Source: Oscillospiraceae bacterium (GTDB lineage: Bacteria > Bacillota > Clostridia > Oscillospirales > Acutalibacteraceae). Taken from it: a stretch of 64,000 bases of DNA. The number at the start of each line of letters is the position of its first letter. Position 1 is the stretch's first letter. A model generated the notes under the pieces. It saw nothing but the letters and a program-made list of their open reading frames with translations. It had not been told where the DNA came from and made no database searches. Of this stretch, positions 49,644 to 58,695 are shown one piece after another. The stretch is taken from assembly GCA_910574995.1 (NCBI GenBank), contig CAJTCS010000002.1, forward strand, positions 124,001-188,000. The letters run 5' to 3'. A program made the translations under genes and the position numbers.

Positions 49644-51113
49644 TTAAAACGCCCCGTTGGATTCTGCCGCTTTCCACCCTAAGGCCGCCGCCAGCTTGCT
49701 GCCCGCAAAGCATAACAGGAAAGACAGCGCCATGGCCAAGCAGGCGTAAAGGGGCCCGTTCGGCGTGGTGAACCCAGAAACTGCGGCAGGGGCAAACGCG
49801 GTGAGGAACCCGCCTATCATACCGGCCCAGGCCCCGGCCCGGTTGATGCCTTTCCAGTACAGGGACAACAGGTAAGGGGCCAGGAACGCCCCGGAGATGA
49901 TCCCCCAGGAATAGGACATCATTTCCAGGATGGGGGTAGGGTAGTTGGCGATACAATAGCTAAGCACCACAAACGCCAGGCATAAGATGCGTGTAAAGGC
50001 CGCCAGGTTTTTTTCATCCATCTTTTTGGCTATGTTCGTTTTAACAAGATCCATGGAAACGGTAGAGCACGCGGTGAGGGTAATGCTGGACAGGGTGGAT
50101 ACGGATGCGGAAATAAGCAGCACCAAGATCACCCCGATAAGTAGGTTGGGCAGGCCGGCGGAATCCAGCATAACGGGCACGATAAAGTCTTTACCGCCTT
50201 CTGGCATGGTCTCGCCAAAGAACAGATGTGAAAGCGAACCGATGAAATATCCGCCGCCGGCCACCAGCAGGGCGAAAACGGTAGAAATTACAGTCCCCCG
50301 CTTCACCTCCTTTTCGTCCCGGATTCCATAGTATTTGTGCACCATCTGGGGTAGGCCCCAGGTGCCGAAGCTGGTCATCAACAGGGTGGAGATGAGGGCT
50401 ATAGCCTGCCCGCCGGGCAAAGGCGCCATCTCATGGGTCCGCATATATTGGGCCATGCTTGACAATCCCCGGCCCAGCCCGCCCACCTGGGGGGAGAGCA
50501 CCACCAGCACGATAAGCGCCGTTACGCCAATCATCATCACAAAACCTTGGACAAAGTCTGCTTTCAGGGTGGCCATATACCCGCCCAGTACCAGCAGCAT
50601 GGCAGAGGCAATGGCGATGATGACCATGCACACCTGTTCATCAATGCCCAAAATGACCGAGCATACGCTAGTAAGCCCTTTGTATACAGAGGCCGAATAG
50701 GGGATGAGGAAGACGAAGATCACCACGCAGGAGAATAACCGCATGGCAGGGCTTTTAAAGCGTTTCTCAAACAGCTGGGGCATGGATTTGATATCATGCC
50801 GCCGTGTGACCCTGCGGGTACGGTTTGCCAGCACCAGCCAGGCCAGCAGCGAGCCGAAGACTGCGTTCCCGACGCCCACAAGTACGCTCCACAGCCCATA
50901 AGACCAGCCAGAGCCGCCGGAATACCCGATGAACATCACGGCGGAAAAATAGGCGGTGCCATAAGAAAGGGCAGAGATCCACGCCCCCGCGCTGCGCCCG
51001 CCCACGGTAAACCCCGACATATCGCTCCCTTTCCGGGAATAGAGGATGCCCACCGCCAGCATGAAAACGGCGTATACCCCAATGACCAGCCAGATTGTCA
51101 TTTGTTTGTCCAT
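49644..51113 (-). CDS. Sodium:solute symporter (SSS) family protein
   Basis: 489 residues, about thirteen membrane segments. Conserved SSS features: GRSAGAWISALSYGTAYFSA near the start, ILVLLISASVSTLSSITLTA (Na-site Ser/Thr) and DLVKTNIAKKMDEKN after it. The family imports proline, pantothenate, acetate or sugars with Na. ATG 51113 follows AAGGAG by 8 bases. A large AT-rich palindrome lies upstream of the start, perhaps an operator. Substrate not known. Confidence 0.9.
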   Translation of the reverse strand: MDKQMTIWLVIGVYAVFMLAVGILYSRKGSDMSGFTVGGRSAGAWISALSYGTAYFSAVMFIGYSGGSGWSYGLWSVLVGVGNAVFGSLLAWLVLANRTRRVTRRHDIKSMPQLFEKRFKSPAMRLFSCVVIFVFLIPYSASVYKGLTSVCSVILGIDEQVCMVIIAIASAMLLVLGGYMATLKADFVQGFVMMIGVTALIVLVVLSPQVGGLGRGLSSMAQYMRTHEMAPLPGGQAIALISTLLMTSFGTWGLPQMVHKYYGIRDEKEVKRGTVISTVFALLVAGGGYFIGSLSHLFFGETMPEGGKDFIVPVMLDSAGLPNLLIGVILVLLISASVSTLSSITLTACSTVSMDLVKTNIAKKMDEKNLAAFTRILCLAFVVLSYCIANYPTPILEMMSYSWGIISGAFLAPYLLSLYWKGINRAGAWAGMIGGFLTAFAPAAVSGFTTPNGPLYACLAMALSFLLCFAGSKLAAALGWKAAESNGAF

Positions 51114-51152
51114 GGTTACATTCTCCTTATATGGGATTCTCAGCCCCTTGCA

Positions 51153-51192
51153 TTTTATCAATTTAAAGCTAACAAGCTTTAAATTGATAAAA
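51153..51192. repeat. Perfect 18-bp palindrome upstream of the symporter gene
   Basis: TTTTATCAATTTAAAGCT and its exact reverse complement AGCTTTAAATTGATAAAA separated by AACA. It lies 40-79 bp from the symporter start. Operator or RNA hairpin; no terminator function is needed there. The rest of the 303-bp gap to the arsR gene holds only the arsR promoter. Confidence 0.7.
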
Positions 51193-51349
51193 TTTTACCA
51201 TACCCTGTGGGAAAAAGCAAGTATATCCAAAGGTCCCCTTAAAAAATTTTGCCAGCGTACTTTCAGCTAATTACCGGTTGCGAAGTCGTAAAATGCCGCG
51301 CATGATAGGCAGGGCAGGGAGATAATTTCGAAAAAGCGGCTGGGGGGGG

Positions 51350-51378
51350 TTGACAAACGAAAAGGTTTTGCATATACT
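51350..51378 (+). promoter_or_regulatory. Promoter of the metal-efflux operon
   Basis: TTGACA (51350-51355), 17-bp spacer, TATACT (51373-51378), immediately followed by the operator. Confidence 0.85.
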
Positions 51379-51380
51379 AT

Positions 51381-51400
51381 ATATGAACAAATGCTCATAT
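51381..51400. promoter_or_regulatory. ArsR/SmtB-type operator
   Basis: ATATGAACAAATGCTCATAT, an imperfect inverted repeat of the classic SmtB/CzrA/CadC form, just downstream of the -10 box and 17 bp before the arsR start. Confidence 0.8.
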
Positions 51401-51416
51401 GAAAGGGTGATGTAAT

Positions 51417-51779
51417 TTGGGGGAACAGAACACAGCGCCAGCCTGCGAGTTTATGCACGTCCACCAGGAGATCGTGGAGAAGGTGAACCAGGCCATGCCC
51501 CAAGAGGAACAGCTATTCGACCTGGCTGAGCTTTTCAAGATTTTTGGAGATTCCACCCGCATCCGCATCCTATACTTGCTGTTCGAGGCGGAGATGTGCG
51601 TGTGCGACATTGCCCAGCTGCTGGGTATGACCCAGTCAGCCATTTCCCATCAGTTGCAGGTATTGAAAAAGAGCAAGCTGGTGAAATACCGCCGCGAGGG
51701 CAAAACCGTGTTTTATTCCCTGGCCGACAGCCACGTGCGGGCTATTTTAGACCAGGGCATGGAACACGTTTGCGAATAA
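51417..51779 (+). CDS. ArsR/SmtB-family metal-responsive repressor (CadC-like)
   Basis: 120 residues, winged helix (about 35-110). The metal motif EMCVCDIAQLLGMTQSAISH carries CxC as in CadC-type alpha-3 cadmium/lead sites; an N-terminal Cys (APACEF) could complete it. TTG start after GGG-type site. The matching operator overlaps its promoter, so it represses the downstream HMA and P1B-ATPase genes and itself. Cd, Zn or Pb is likely. Confidence 0.9.
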   Translation: MGEQNTAPACEFMHVHQEIVEKVNQAMPQEEQLFDLAELFKIFGDSTRIRILYLLFEAEMCVCDIAQLLGMTQSAISHQLQVLKKSKLVKYRREGKTVFYSLADSHVRAILDQGMEHVCE

Positions 51780-51819
51780 ACAAAACATTACACAACATCA
51801 ACTTTGGAGGGACAGCCGT

Positions 51820-52038
51820 ATGAGGAAAAGTTTCAAAATGGTCGACCTGGATTGTGCCAACTGCGCCGCTAAAATGGAGAACGCCATCCGTAAGATAGAC
51901 GGCGTGCAAGACGCTGCGGTCAGCTTTATGGCCCAGCGTTTGACGGTAGAGGCGGATGACGGCCGCTTTGAGGAAATCATGGACAAAATCGTGAAAGCCT
52001 GCAAAAGGGTGGAGCCGGACTGCGTGATCAAACGCTGA
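51820..52038 (+). CDS. Stand-alone heavy-metal-associated (HMA) domain protein
   Basis: 72 residues, one ferredoxin-like HMA domain with metal site DLDCANCAAKME (CxxC). In most metal ATPases this domain is fused to the N-terminus; here it is a separate gene just upstream, presumably delivering metal to the ATPase 30 bp downstream. Start ATG 51820 after GGAGG. Confidence 0.92.
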   Translation: MRKSFKMVDLDCANCAAKMENAIRKIDGVQDAAVSFMAQRLTVEADDGRFEEIMDKIVKACKRVEPDCVIKR

Positions 52039-52067
52039 ACATATCCGGGCCGGAAAGGATGGTTGTT

Positions 52068-53933
52068 ATGACTAGGAAGCAAAAAAAGATGCTTTTGCGC
52101 ATCCTTATCAGCGCCGTGCTGCTGGTGGCGGCGGTGATGGCCCCCTATGAGGGCCCCTGGCGGTTCCTGTTGTTTTTCCCCGCTTATTTTACCATCGGCT
52201 GGGATGTGCTGTGGCGGGCTGTGGTGAACATCTGCCACGGCCAGGTGTTCGACGAGAATTTCTTGATGGCCTTGGCTACAGTAGGCGCTTTCAGCACCGG
52301 TTTTTTCGGGGAGGGGGAATATCCGGAGGCCGTGTTTGTCATGCTGTTTTACCAGGTAGGCGAGCTGTTCCAAAGCTATGCCGTAGGGAAGTCCCGGAAG
52401 TCCATCGCGGCCCTGATGGATATCCGGCCGGATTATGCCAATATAGAGCGGGGCGGCGGCCTTGTCCAGGTGGACCCGGAGGAGGTGGCCGTGGGGGATG
52501 AGATTGTCGTCAAGCCCGGAGAAAGGGTGCCCCTGGACGGCCTGGTACTGGAGGGTTCTTCTTCCTTGGACACGGCGGCGCTGACAGGGGAGCCCTTGCC
52601 CCGCAGCGTGGCCCCTGGGGACAGCGTTGTCAGCGGCTGCGTGAACCAAAGCGGGCTGTTACGGGTGCGGGTGGCAAAGCCTTTTGGGGAATCTACCGTA
52701 TCGAAGATATTGGATCTGGTAGAGAATTCCAGCAGCAAAAAAGCGAGGGCAGAGAATTTCATTACCAAATTTGCCCGCTATTACACGCCAATCGTGGTGT
52801 GCAGCGCGGTGGCTTTGGCTGTCGTGCCGCCGCTGCTATGGGGGGGGCAGTGGGGGGAGTGGGCCCAGCGGGCCCTGATCTTCCTGGTGGTATCCTGCCC
52901 CTGCGCCCTGGTCATTTCCGTGCCCCTCAGCTTTTTTGGGGGGATTGGCGGGGCCTCCCGGATGGGCGTCCTGGTTAAGGGCGGCAACTATCTGGAAGCC
53001 TTGGCACACACAGAGACGGTTGTATTTGACAAAACAGGCACCCTGACCCAGGGTGTGTTCCAGGTGGCCCATATCCTGCCCCAGGGCTGCACAGAGCGGG
53101 AGCTGCTGGAAACGGCGGCTTTGGCGGAAAGCTATTCGGACCACCCCATCTCCCGGTCGCTGCAGGAAGCCTGGGGTGGGGAGCTGGACGCAAGCCGGGT
53201 GGAGAGCGTGGAAGAGCTTTCCGGCCGGGGGGTGCGGGCCACGATAGACGGCAAAACTGTGTGCGCGGGCAGCGCCAGGCTGATGGAAGAGGCAGGGGCC
53301 GTTTGCGCGCCCTGCCCTGAAGCGGGTACGGTTGTATATGTGGCTATTGACGGCGTTTACATGGGCTGCCTGGTTATCTCCGACCAGGCAAAGCCCGACG
53401 CGGCCCAGGCCGTCGCCCAGCTGAAGGGGCTGGGTGTGAAGCGCACCGTTATGCTTACTGGAGACCGGAAGGAAACCGGGGAGGCCGTGGCCAGGGAATT
53501 GGGCCTGGACGAGGCTTATACCCAGCTGCTGCCCGCCGATAAGGTAGGGAAGGTGGAAGAGCTGCTGGAAGGGAAATCCCCCAAGGGGACGCTTGCCTTT
53601 GTAGGGGACGGCATCAACGACGCGCCGGTGCTCTCCCGGGCGGATGTCGGTATTGCCATGGGGGGGTTGGGATCGGACGCGGCCATAGAGGCCGCCGATA
53701 TTGTGTTGATGGACGACAAGCCCTCAAAGATCGCCTTTGCCATCCGCACCGCCCGGCGCACCCTGGGGATTGTCCGGCAGAACATCGTTTTCGCCCTGAC
53801 GGTGAAGGTGCTGGTGCTCATCCTCAGCGCCTTTGGGCTCTCCAATATGTGGGAGGCTGTTTTCGCAGACGTGGGCGTGTCCGTTATCGCCATCCTGAAC
53901 GCCATGCGCGCCCTGAACACCGGGAAGGAGTAA
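52068..53933 (+). CDS. P1B-type metal-transporting ATPase (Zn/Cd/Pb type)
   Basis: 621 residues. Membrane CPC motif in SCPCALVIS, phosphorylation site DKTGTLT, HP motif in SDHPIS, ATP-binding GDGINDAPVLSRADVGIAMG, and a conserved C-terminal Asp region (VFADVGVSVIAILNAMRALN). No N-terminal metal domain is present because it is encoded separately. ATG 52068 is preferred over 52059, which would touch the ribosome site. It pumps Zn/Cd/Pb out of the cell at the expense of ATP. Confidence 0.94.
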   Translation: MTRKQKKMLLRILISAVLLVAAVMAPYEGPWRFLLFFPAYFTIGWDVLWRAVVNICHGQVFDENFLMALATVGAFSTGFFGEGEYPEAVFVMLFYQVGELFQSYAVGKSRKSIAALMDIRPDYANIERGGGLVQVDPEEVAVGDEIVVKPGERVPLDGLVLEGSSSLDTAALTGEPLPRSVAPGDSVVSGCVNQSGLLRVRVAKPFGESTVSKILDLVENSSSKKARAENFITKFARYYTPIVVCSAVALAVVPPLLWGGQWGEWAQRALIFLVVSCPCALVISVPLSFFGGIGGASRMGVLVKGGNYLEALAHTETVVFDKTGTLTQGVFQVAHILPQGCTERELLETAALAESYSDHPISRSLQEAWGGELDASRVESVEELSGRGVRATIDGKTVCAGSARLMEEAGAVCAPCPEAGTVVYVAIDGVYMGCLVISDQAKPDAAQAVAQLKGLGVKRTVMLTGDRKETGEAVARELGLDEAYTQLLPADKVGKVEELLEGKSPKGTLAFVGDGINDAPVLSRADVGIAMGGLGSDAAIEAADIVLMDDKPSKIAFAIRTARRTLGIVRQNIVFALTVKVLVLILSAFGLSNMWEAVFADVGVSVIAILNAMRALNTGKE

Positions 53934-53938
53934 AAACC

Positions 53939-54667
53939 ATGCTGGAACTGGAAAACGTTTCCTGGGGCGCCCCAGGTGGGGACCAAGTGCTGCGGGACGT
54001 GAGCTTGAAGGTGGAAAGAGGGCGGATTACCGTGCTTACAGGCCCAAATGGCAGCGGGAAGACCACCCTGGCAAAGCTGATAGCCGGGCTGGAAAAGCCG
54101 TCCGGCGGGCGGGTGCTGCTGGACGGGGAGGACATCACCGGCTTGGGCGTGGCCCAGCGGGCCCAGGCGGGCGTCAGCTTCGCCTTCCAGCAGCCGGTGC
54201 GCTTCAAAGGCTTCACAGTAAAACGTATGCTGGACCTGGCCGCGGGCAGGCCCCTTTCTAATAGGGGGGCCTGTGGGCTGCTCAGCCAGGTGGGCCTGTG
54301 CGGCCGGGAATATGTAGACCGGCAGATGGACGGCAGCCTGTCCGGCGGGGAGATGAAGCGGGTGGAGATTGCCACAGTACTGGCCCGCCAAAGCAAGCTG
54401 GCCATTTTCGACGAGCCCGAGGCGGGCATTGACCTGTGGAGCTTTGAAAGCCTGACCGACACCTTTTGCCGCCTGCGGGGCTGCGGGGATAGGGCCCTGC
54501 TCATCATCTCCCACCAAAAGCGCATTTTGGAGATTGCGGACTGGCTGGTGGTGCTTTCGGAAGGGCACATTGCCCGGCAGGGCACGCCCCGGGAGGTGCT
54601 GCCCGAATTGGTGAAAAGCAGCGGGCGCTGCGAAAGCTGCGCGAAACAGGAGGCGGTGTTCTCATGA
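53939..54667 (+). CDS. sufC: SufC-like ATPase of a minimal Fe-S assembly system
   Basis: 242 residues. Walker A GPNGSGKTT, signature LSGGEMKR, Walker B LAIFDEPEAGID, and the SufC-type HQKRILEIADWL in place of a normal H-loop. It powers the SufB-type scaffold during Fe-S cluster assembly. The start lies 5 bp after the ATPase stop, and its stop overlaps the SufB-like start by 4 bp. Confidence 0.88.
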   Translation: MLELENVSWGAPGGDQVLRDVSLKVERGRITVLTGPNGSGKTTLAKLIAGLEKPSGGRVLLDGEDITGLGVAQRAQAGVSFAFQQPVRFKGFTVKRMLDLAAGRPLSNRGACGLLSQVGLCGREYVDRQMDGSLSGGEMKRVEIATVLARQSKLAIFDEPEAGIDLWSFESLTDTFCRLRGCGDRALLIISHQKRILEIADWLVVLSEGHIARQGTPREVLPELVKSSGRCESCAKQEAVFS

Positions 54668-55578
54668 AAAGCGCCACACAAAAACTGTTAGAACTGGTGT
54701 CCGGCTGGAAGGGAAGTTTTACCGGGGCTTACAGCATCCGTGAAAACGGCCGGTGCGCCCAAATCCAGTCCACTGGGCATATCCAGATTACCCCCAAGAA
54801 AGACCTGCCCGGCCTGGACATCCATATCTCTTCCCAATGCCAAGGGGAGACCCTATTGATACCAGCCTGCGTGACGGAGGACGGCCTGGACGACCTGGCC
54901 TACAACGACTTTTACGTGGAAGCCGGGGCACAGGCCACCATTGTGGCCGGATGCGGCGTCCACACCGGCGACGGGGAGGGCGCCCGGCACAGCGGGGTGC
55001 ACCGGTTCTTTTTAGGGCCGCATGCCCAGGTGAAATACCTGGAAAAGCATGTGGGCGCCGGCGGCAAAGCAGGGCGCTCCATCGACCCGGTGACTGTGAT
55101 AGAGCTGCAGGAAGGGGCCCGGCTGGAAATGGACACGGCCCAGCTGGGGGGCATAGATAAGGCCCGCCGGGAGACAAAGGCCGTGCTGGGCCCCGGTTCC
55201 CGGCTGTCCGTCAAGGAACGTTTGCTGACCCAAGGGGCAGAGGAGGCCCAAAGCCGCTTCCAAGTACAGCTAGACGGCGTTGGCTCTGGGGTAGATGTAG
55301 TGTCCCGGTCCGTGGCCAGTGGGCATTCACGCCAAGCCTACCGTTCCCAGATCACCGGCAACGCCCCCTGCACCGGCCATTCGGCCTGCGATGCTATCGT
55401 GTCGGGCCGCGGCCGGGTAGAGGCTTTGCCGGCCCTTGCCGCCAACCACCCGGACGCGGCCCTGATACATGAGGCGGCCATTGGCAAGATAGCTGGGGAG
55501 CAGATTGTAAAGCTGTGCACCTTTGGCCTTACGGAACAGGAGGCCGAAGAAGAGATCATACGGGGGTTTTTAAGCTGA
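54664..55578 (+). CDS. SufB/SufD-like scaffold protein (minimal type)
   Basis: 304 residues, much shorter than SufB (about 460). A right-handed beta-helix region (about 40-270) ending with SACDAIVSGRGRVEALPALA and a C-terminal helix EEIIRGFLS, the SufB/SufD core. With SufC it forms the minimal SUF/SMS-like pair of many anaerobes; no SufS, SufU or SufD gene is adjacent. ATG overlaps sufC. Confidence 0.88.
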   Translation: MKSATQKLLELVSGWKGSFTGAYSIRENGRCAQIQSTGHIQITPKKDLPGLDIHISSQCQGETLLIPACVTEDGLDDLAYNDFYVEAGAQATIVAGCGVHTGDGEGARHSGVHRFFLGPHAQVKYLEKHVGAGGKAGRSIDPVTVIELQEGARLEMDTAQLGGIDKARRETKAVLGPGSRLSVKERLLTQGAEEAQSRFQVQLDGVGSGVDVVSRSVASGHSRQAYRSQITGNAPCTGHSACDAIVSGRGRVEALPALAANHPDAALIHEAAIGKIAGEQIVKLCTFGLTEQEAEEEIIRGFLS

Positions 55579-55598
55579 TTTTTTGACCCCTCGGCGGG

Positions 55599-55633
55599 AA
55601 AGGCCCGGCCCATTGGAAAAGGGCCGGGCCTTT
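55599..55633 (+). terminator. Terminator of the sufCB transcript
   Basis: AAAGGCCCGGCCC pairs perfectly with GGGCCGGGCCTTT, loop ATTGGAAAA. Confidence 0.85.
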
Positions 55634-55720
55634 GGTATGATCCCCCTTTTGACGCGCATACTATAACTGGTATTGTAGGCAGACCAGAAACATGCCGTTT
55701 CCCGGAAGGAGCTGTGCCGT

Positions 55721-56185
55721 ATGCATAAAGGGAGAGCGATTGCCGCAAACCTGTTGATCCCCCTGGGGGTGGGAGGTTTGGCGGCCTGGTGTACCGCGGG
55801 GTCGATGGAGATATACAAGGGGATGCGCCAGCCGCCCCTGGCCCCGCCAGGATGGGTATTCCCCCCTGTATGGACGTTGTTGTACCTGTTGATGGGGGCC
55901 GCTTCATACCTGGTGTGGGCCCGTGACAGCACCGGGCGCAACGGCGCGCTGCTATGCTATGGGGTACAGCTGGCCTTCAACTTTTCCTGGACGCTTATTT
56001 TTTTCAACCTGCGAAGCTACGGCTTTGCCTTTTTCTGGATATTGGCATTGTGGGCGCTGGTTTTGCTCACCGCCGTACGGTTTTATAAAGAGGCCCCGGC
56101 GGCGGGCTGGCTGCTTGTGCCCTATCTCCTATGGACTGCTTTTGCCGCCTACCTGAACCTGGGGGTATGGCTGCTGAACCCATAA
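55721..56185 (+). CDS. TspO/MBR family membrane protein
   Basis: 154 residues, five membrane segments. Conserved aromatic-rich loop (RQPPLAPPGWVFPPVWTLLY) and FNFSWTLIFF. Bacterial TspO proteins bind porphyrins and act in stress signalling or tetrapyrrole handling. ATG 55721 after AAGGAG. Stand-alone gene between two transcripts, converging on feoB. Confidence 0.92.
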   Translation: MHKGRAIAANLLIPLGVGGLAAWCTAGSMEIYKGMRQPPLAPPGWVFPPVWTLLYLLMGAASYLVWARDSTGRNGALLCYGVQLAFNFSWTLIFFNLRSYGFAFFWILALWALVLLTAVRFYKEAPAAGWLLVPYLLWTAFAAYLNLGVWLLNP

Positions 56186-56197
56186 CCGCTTTTGGCG

Positions 56198-58351
56198 TTA
56201 TCCTAACCCAAACAGCCGGGCAACTGAGGCCGCCAGGAAACACAAGGCAAACCCGCACAGGGTGGGCAGCAGGAAAGCCACAGCCGTCCATTTCAGGCTT
56301 TGGCTTTCTTTTTTGATGGTCATGCAGGTGGTTGAACAGGGCCAATGCAGCAGCCCGAACAGCAGCGTGCACAGGGCGGTCACCCAAGTCCAGCCGTTGC
56401 CCACTAAAATAGCCTGCAGCGCGGCCAGGTCGGTCAGCTCCAGCAGCGCCCCGCCCCCGGTGTAAGCCATGAGGATCAAGGGGATGACGATCTCGTTGGC
56501 AGGCAGTCCCAGGATAAAGGCCAGCAGGATTACCCCATCCAGGCCAAAAAGCCGGGCAAAGGGGTCTAAAAACCCTGCGCTGTGTGCCAGCAGTGTGGCG
56601 TCTCCGATGGTGATATTGGCCAATAGCCAGATCACCAGCCCTGCCGGGGCGGCTACTGCGGCCGCACGGCCTAAGACGAACAGGGTGCGGTCGAAAATGG
56701 AACGTACCAGCACCTTGCCGAACTGGGGCCTGCGGTACGGGGGCAGCTCTAGGGTAAAAGAGGAAGGCACGCCCTGCAGCAGCGTCTTCGAAAGCAGCTT
56801 TGACATAAGAAGCGTAAGGCCGACCCCCAGCAGGATCATCCCCAGCAACATCAAGGCGGACATTACAGAACCGCCAAGGCCCCCCGCCGCCCCGGCAAAG
56901 AACATGGTGATCAGGGCAATGAGCATGGGCAGGCGGCCGTTGCAGGGGACAAAGCTGTTGGTCAGCATGGCGATCAGCCGTTCCCGGGGGGAATCGATGA
57001 TGCGGCATCCTACTACGCCGGCGGCATTGCAGCCAAAGCCCATAGCCGTAGTCAGGGATTGCTTGCCACAGGCCCCGCAGGACTGGAAGCACTTATCCAA
57101 GTTAAAGGCGATGCGGGGCAGGTATCCCAGGTCTTCCAGCAAAGTGAACAGGGGGAAGAAGATGGCCATGGGCGGCAGCATCACCGAGACTACCCAGGCC
57201 AGGGTACGGTATACGCCGTCCACCAGCAAGGAAACAAGCCAGGGGGGCAGCACGCAAAGCGTGCACAGTTCCCGCAGGCGGTCCCCCAGCCAGAAAAGGC
57301 TGGTGCTCAGCAGCTGGGAGGGGTAATTGGCGCCCACAATGGTCAACCAGAAAATCCCCAGCAGCAGTAGCAGCATAATGGGGAACCCCAAAACTTTGCT
57401 GGTAAATACCCTGTCCAATTTCCTGTCCCGGGGGCTATATCCGTTCTGGCCCTGTGTGGTTACCATCCCGGCAATCTCTTCTGCCCGGCGTACAGCCCCG
57501 GCGGCAATATCGTCCCGCACCTGTTCGGCTGTGACGCCCTGCGTTTTCCACTCTTGCCAGATATCCTCCAAAAGGCCGCGTACCTCGGGGCAGTCCCGTA
57601 AGCGCAGGCCCAGATACTTTTCCGCCGCCAGGTCTAAGGTCACATCGCTGTCATCTAACAGCTTCAAGGACATCCATCGGGCGTTTACCTGGCCTTTGCA
57701 AAGCTTTTCCACAGTGGGCTGCAGCCGTCTCACAGCGTCCTCTGTAAAAGGGGAGTAAGGGACGGGCGGGGGCGCGGGGGCTTCTGGGGCTTCTATAGTC
57801 TGCCTGGTTTGCTCCAATAGGCTTTGCAAGCCTTTGCCGCTGCGAGCGGACGTGCCTACCACAGGCACGCCCAGCAGCTGGGAGAGCTTTTCCAGGTCTA
57901 CCCGTATATGCTTACGCCGGGCCTCGTCCAACAGGTTCACGCACACCACCACCCGGGGGGCGATCTCCATAGCTTGCAGCACCAAGATCAGGTTGCGTTC
58001 CAGGCAGGTGGCGTCGCAGACCACCACGGCCCCGTCCGCGCCGCCGAAGCATAAGAAATCCCGGGCGGCTTCTTCCTCTGCCGAATGGGCCAGCAGCGAG
58101 TAGCACCCGGGCAGGTCTACCAACACAAAACCTTGGCCCCCCTGCTGGCAGCGCCCTTGGGCGTTTGTCACCGTTTTTCCAGGCCAGTTGCCGGTATGCT
58201 GATGCATTTTGGTTAAACCGTTGAAAACGGTGCTTTTCCCTACGTTGGGATTCCCGGCCAGGGCTACCACCAAGTCGTCCGGTTCTTTCTTCTCAATGGA
58301 AAGCCCCGTATCAGCGGCCCGGGCCCCAGTAGAGTCCTTCGAAAGCCCCAT
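56198..58351 (-). CDS. feoB: Ferrous iron transporter FeoB
   Basis: 717 residues. N-terminal G domain (GNPNVGKS, switch DLPGCYSL, NLLDEA in place of NKMD), a helical spacer (about 190-290), then two Gate-type membrane halves (about 300-715) with the conserved LTNSFVPCNGR. It imports Fe(II). ATG 58351 lies 6 bp after feoA. A divergent DtxR-type gene probably controls it. Confidence 0.97.
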   Translation of the reverse strand: MGLSKDSTGARAADTGLSIEKKEPDDLVVALAGNPNVGKSTVFNGLTKMHQHTGNWPGKTVTNAQGRCQQGGQGFVLVDLPGCYSLLAHSAEEEAARDFLCFGGADGAVVVCDATCLERNLILVLQAMEIAPRVVVCVNLLDEARRKHIRVDLEKLSQLLGVPVVGTSARSGKGLQSLLEQTRQTIEAPEAPAPPPVPYSPFTEDAVRRLQPTVEKLCKGQVNARWMSLKLLDDSDVTLDLAAEKYLGLRLRDCPEVRGLLEDIWQEWKTQGVTAEQVRDDIAAGAVRRAEEIAGMVTTQGQNGYSPRDRKLDRVFTSKVLGFPIMLLLLLGIFWLTIVGANYPSQLLSTSLFWLGDRLRELCTLCVLPPWLVSLLVDGVYRTLAWVVSVMLPPMAIFFPLFTLLEDLGYLPRIAFNLDKCFQSCGACGKQSLTTAMGFGCNAAGVVGCRIIDSPRERLIAMLTNSFVPCNGRLPMLIALITMFFAGAAGGLGGSVMSALMLLGMILLGVGLTLLMSKLLSKTLLQGVPSSFTLELPPYRRPQFGKVLVRSIFDRTLFVLGRAAAVAAPAGLVIWLLANITIGDATLLAHSAGFLDPFARLFGLDGVILLAFILGLPANEIVIPLILMAYTGGGALLELTDLAALQAILVGNGWTWVTALCTLLFGLLHWPCSTTCMTIKKESQSLKWTAVAFLLPTLCGFALCFLAASVARLFGLG

Positions 58352-58357
58352 TTGCAG

Positions 58358-58594
58358 TCACATCCCTTCTACACGGACACAAGCGGCGTCCTGATCCCGC
58401 AGGGCGATGACCGCACCCCGGATCAGGTATGCGGCAGGGTCCCCCAGGGGGCTTTTCCCCAGGCACTCCACCACGGTGCCCTGTATCAGCCCGATGTCCT
58501 GTAGCCGGCGGCGTATAGTCCCCGGGGCGCAAAGACCTGTAACGGCGGCAGTCTGTCCGGGCAGCAGCCCGGCAAGATGGTTTGCTGTATTCAT
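58358..58594 (-). CDS. feoA: FeoA domain protein
   Basis: 78 residues, SH3-like fold (TAAVTGLCAPGTIRRRLQDI, then LIQGTVVECLGKSPLGDPAA). Partner of FeoB. ATG 58594 is favoured over 58615 because GGAGTGG lies 9 bases upstream and overlaps the earlier start. First gene of the feoAB operon. Confidence 0.92.
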   Translation of the reverse strand: MNTANHLAGLLPGQTAAVTGLCAPGTIRRRLQDIGLIQGTVVECLGKSPLGDPAAYLIRGAVIALRDQDAACVRVEGM

Positions 58595-58695
58595 AATAGG
58601 TATCCACTCCTGCATACTTTGTTAGGGAAAGGTAAGTTTCTTTCTCACACCTACTATATTCCCAGCGGAGGAATCTGTGACAAGGAGGGGAGCCA

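Noticed and set aside
53516..54568. Minus-strand open frame of 350 codons
   Set aside because: Antisense to the P1B ATPase end and sufC; codon pattern follows the plus-strand genes.
56067..57092. Minus-strand open frame of 341 codons
   Set aside because: Out-of-frame shadow of feoB caused by high GC content.
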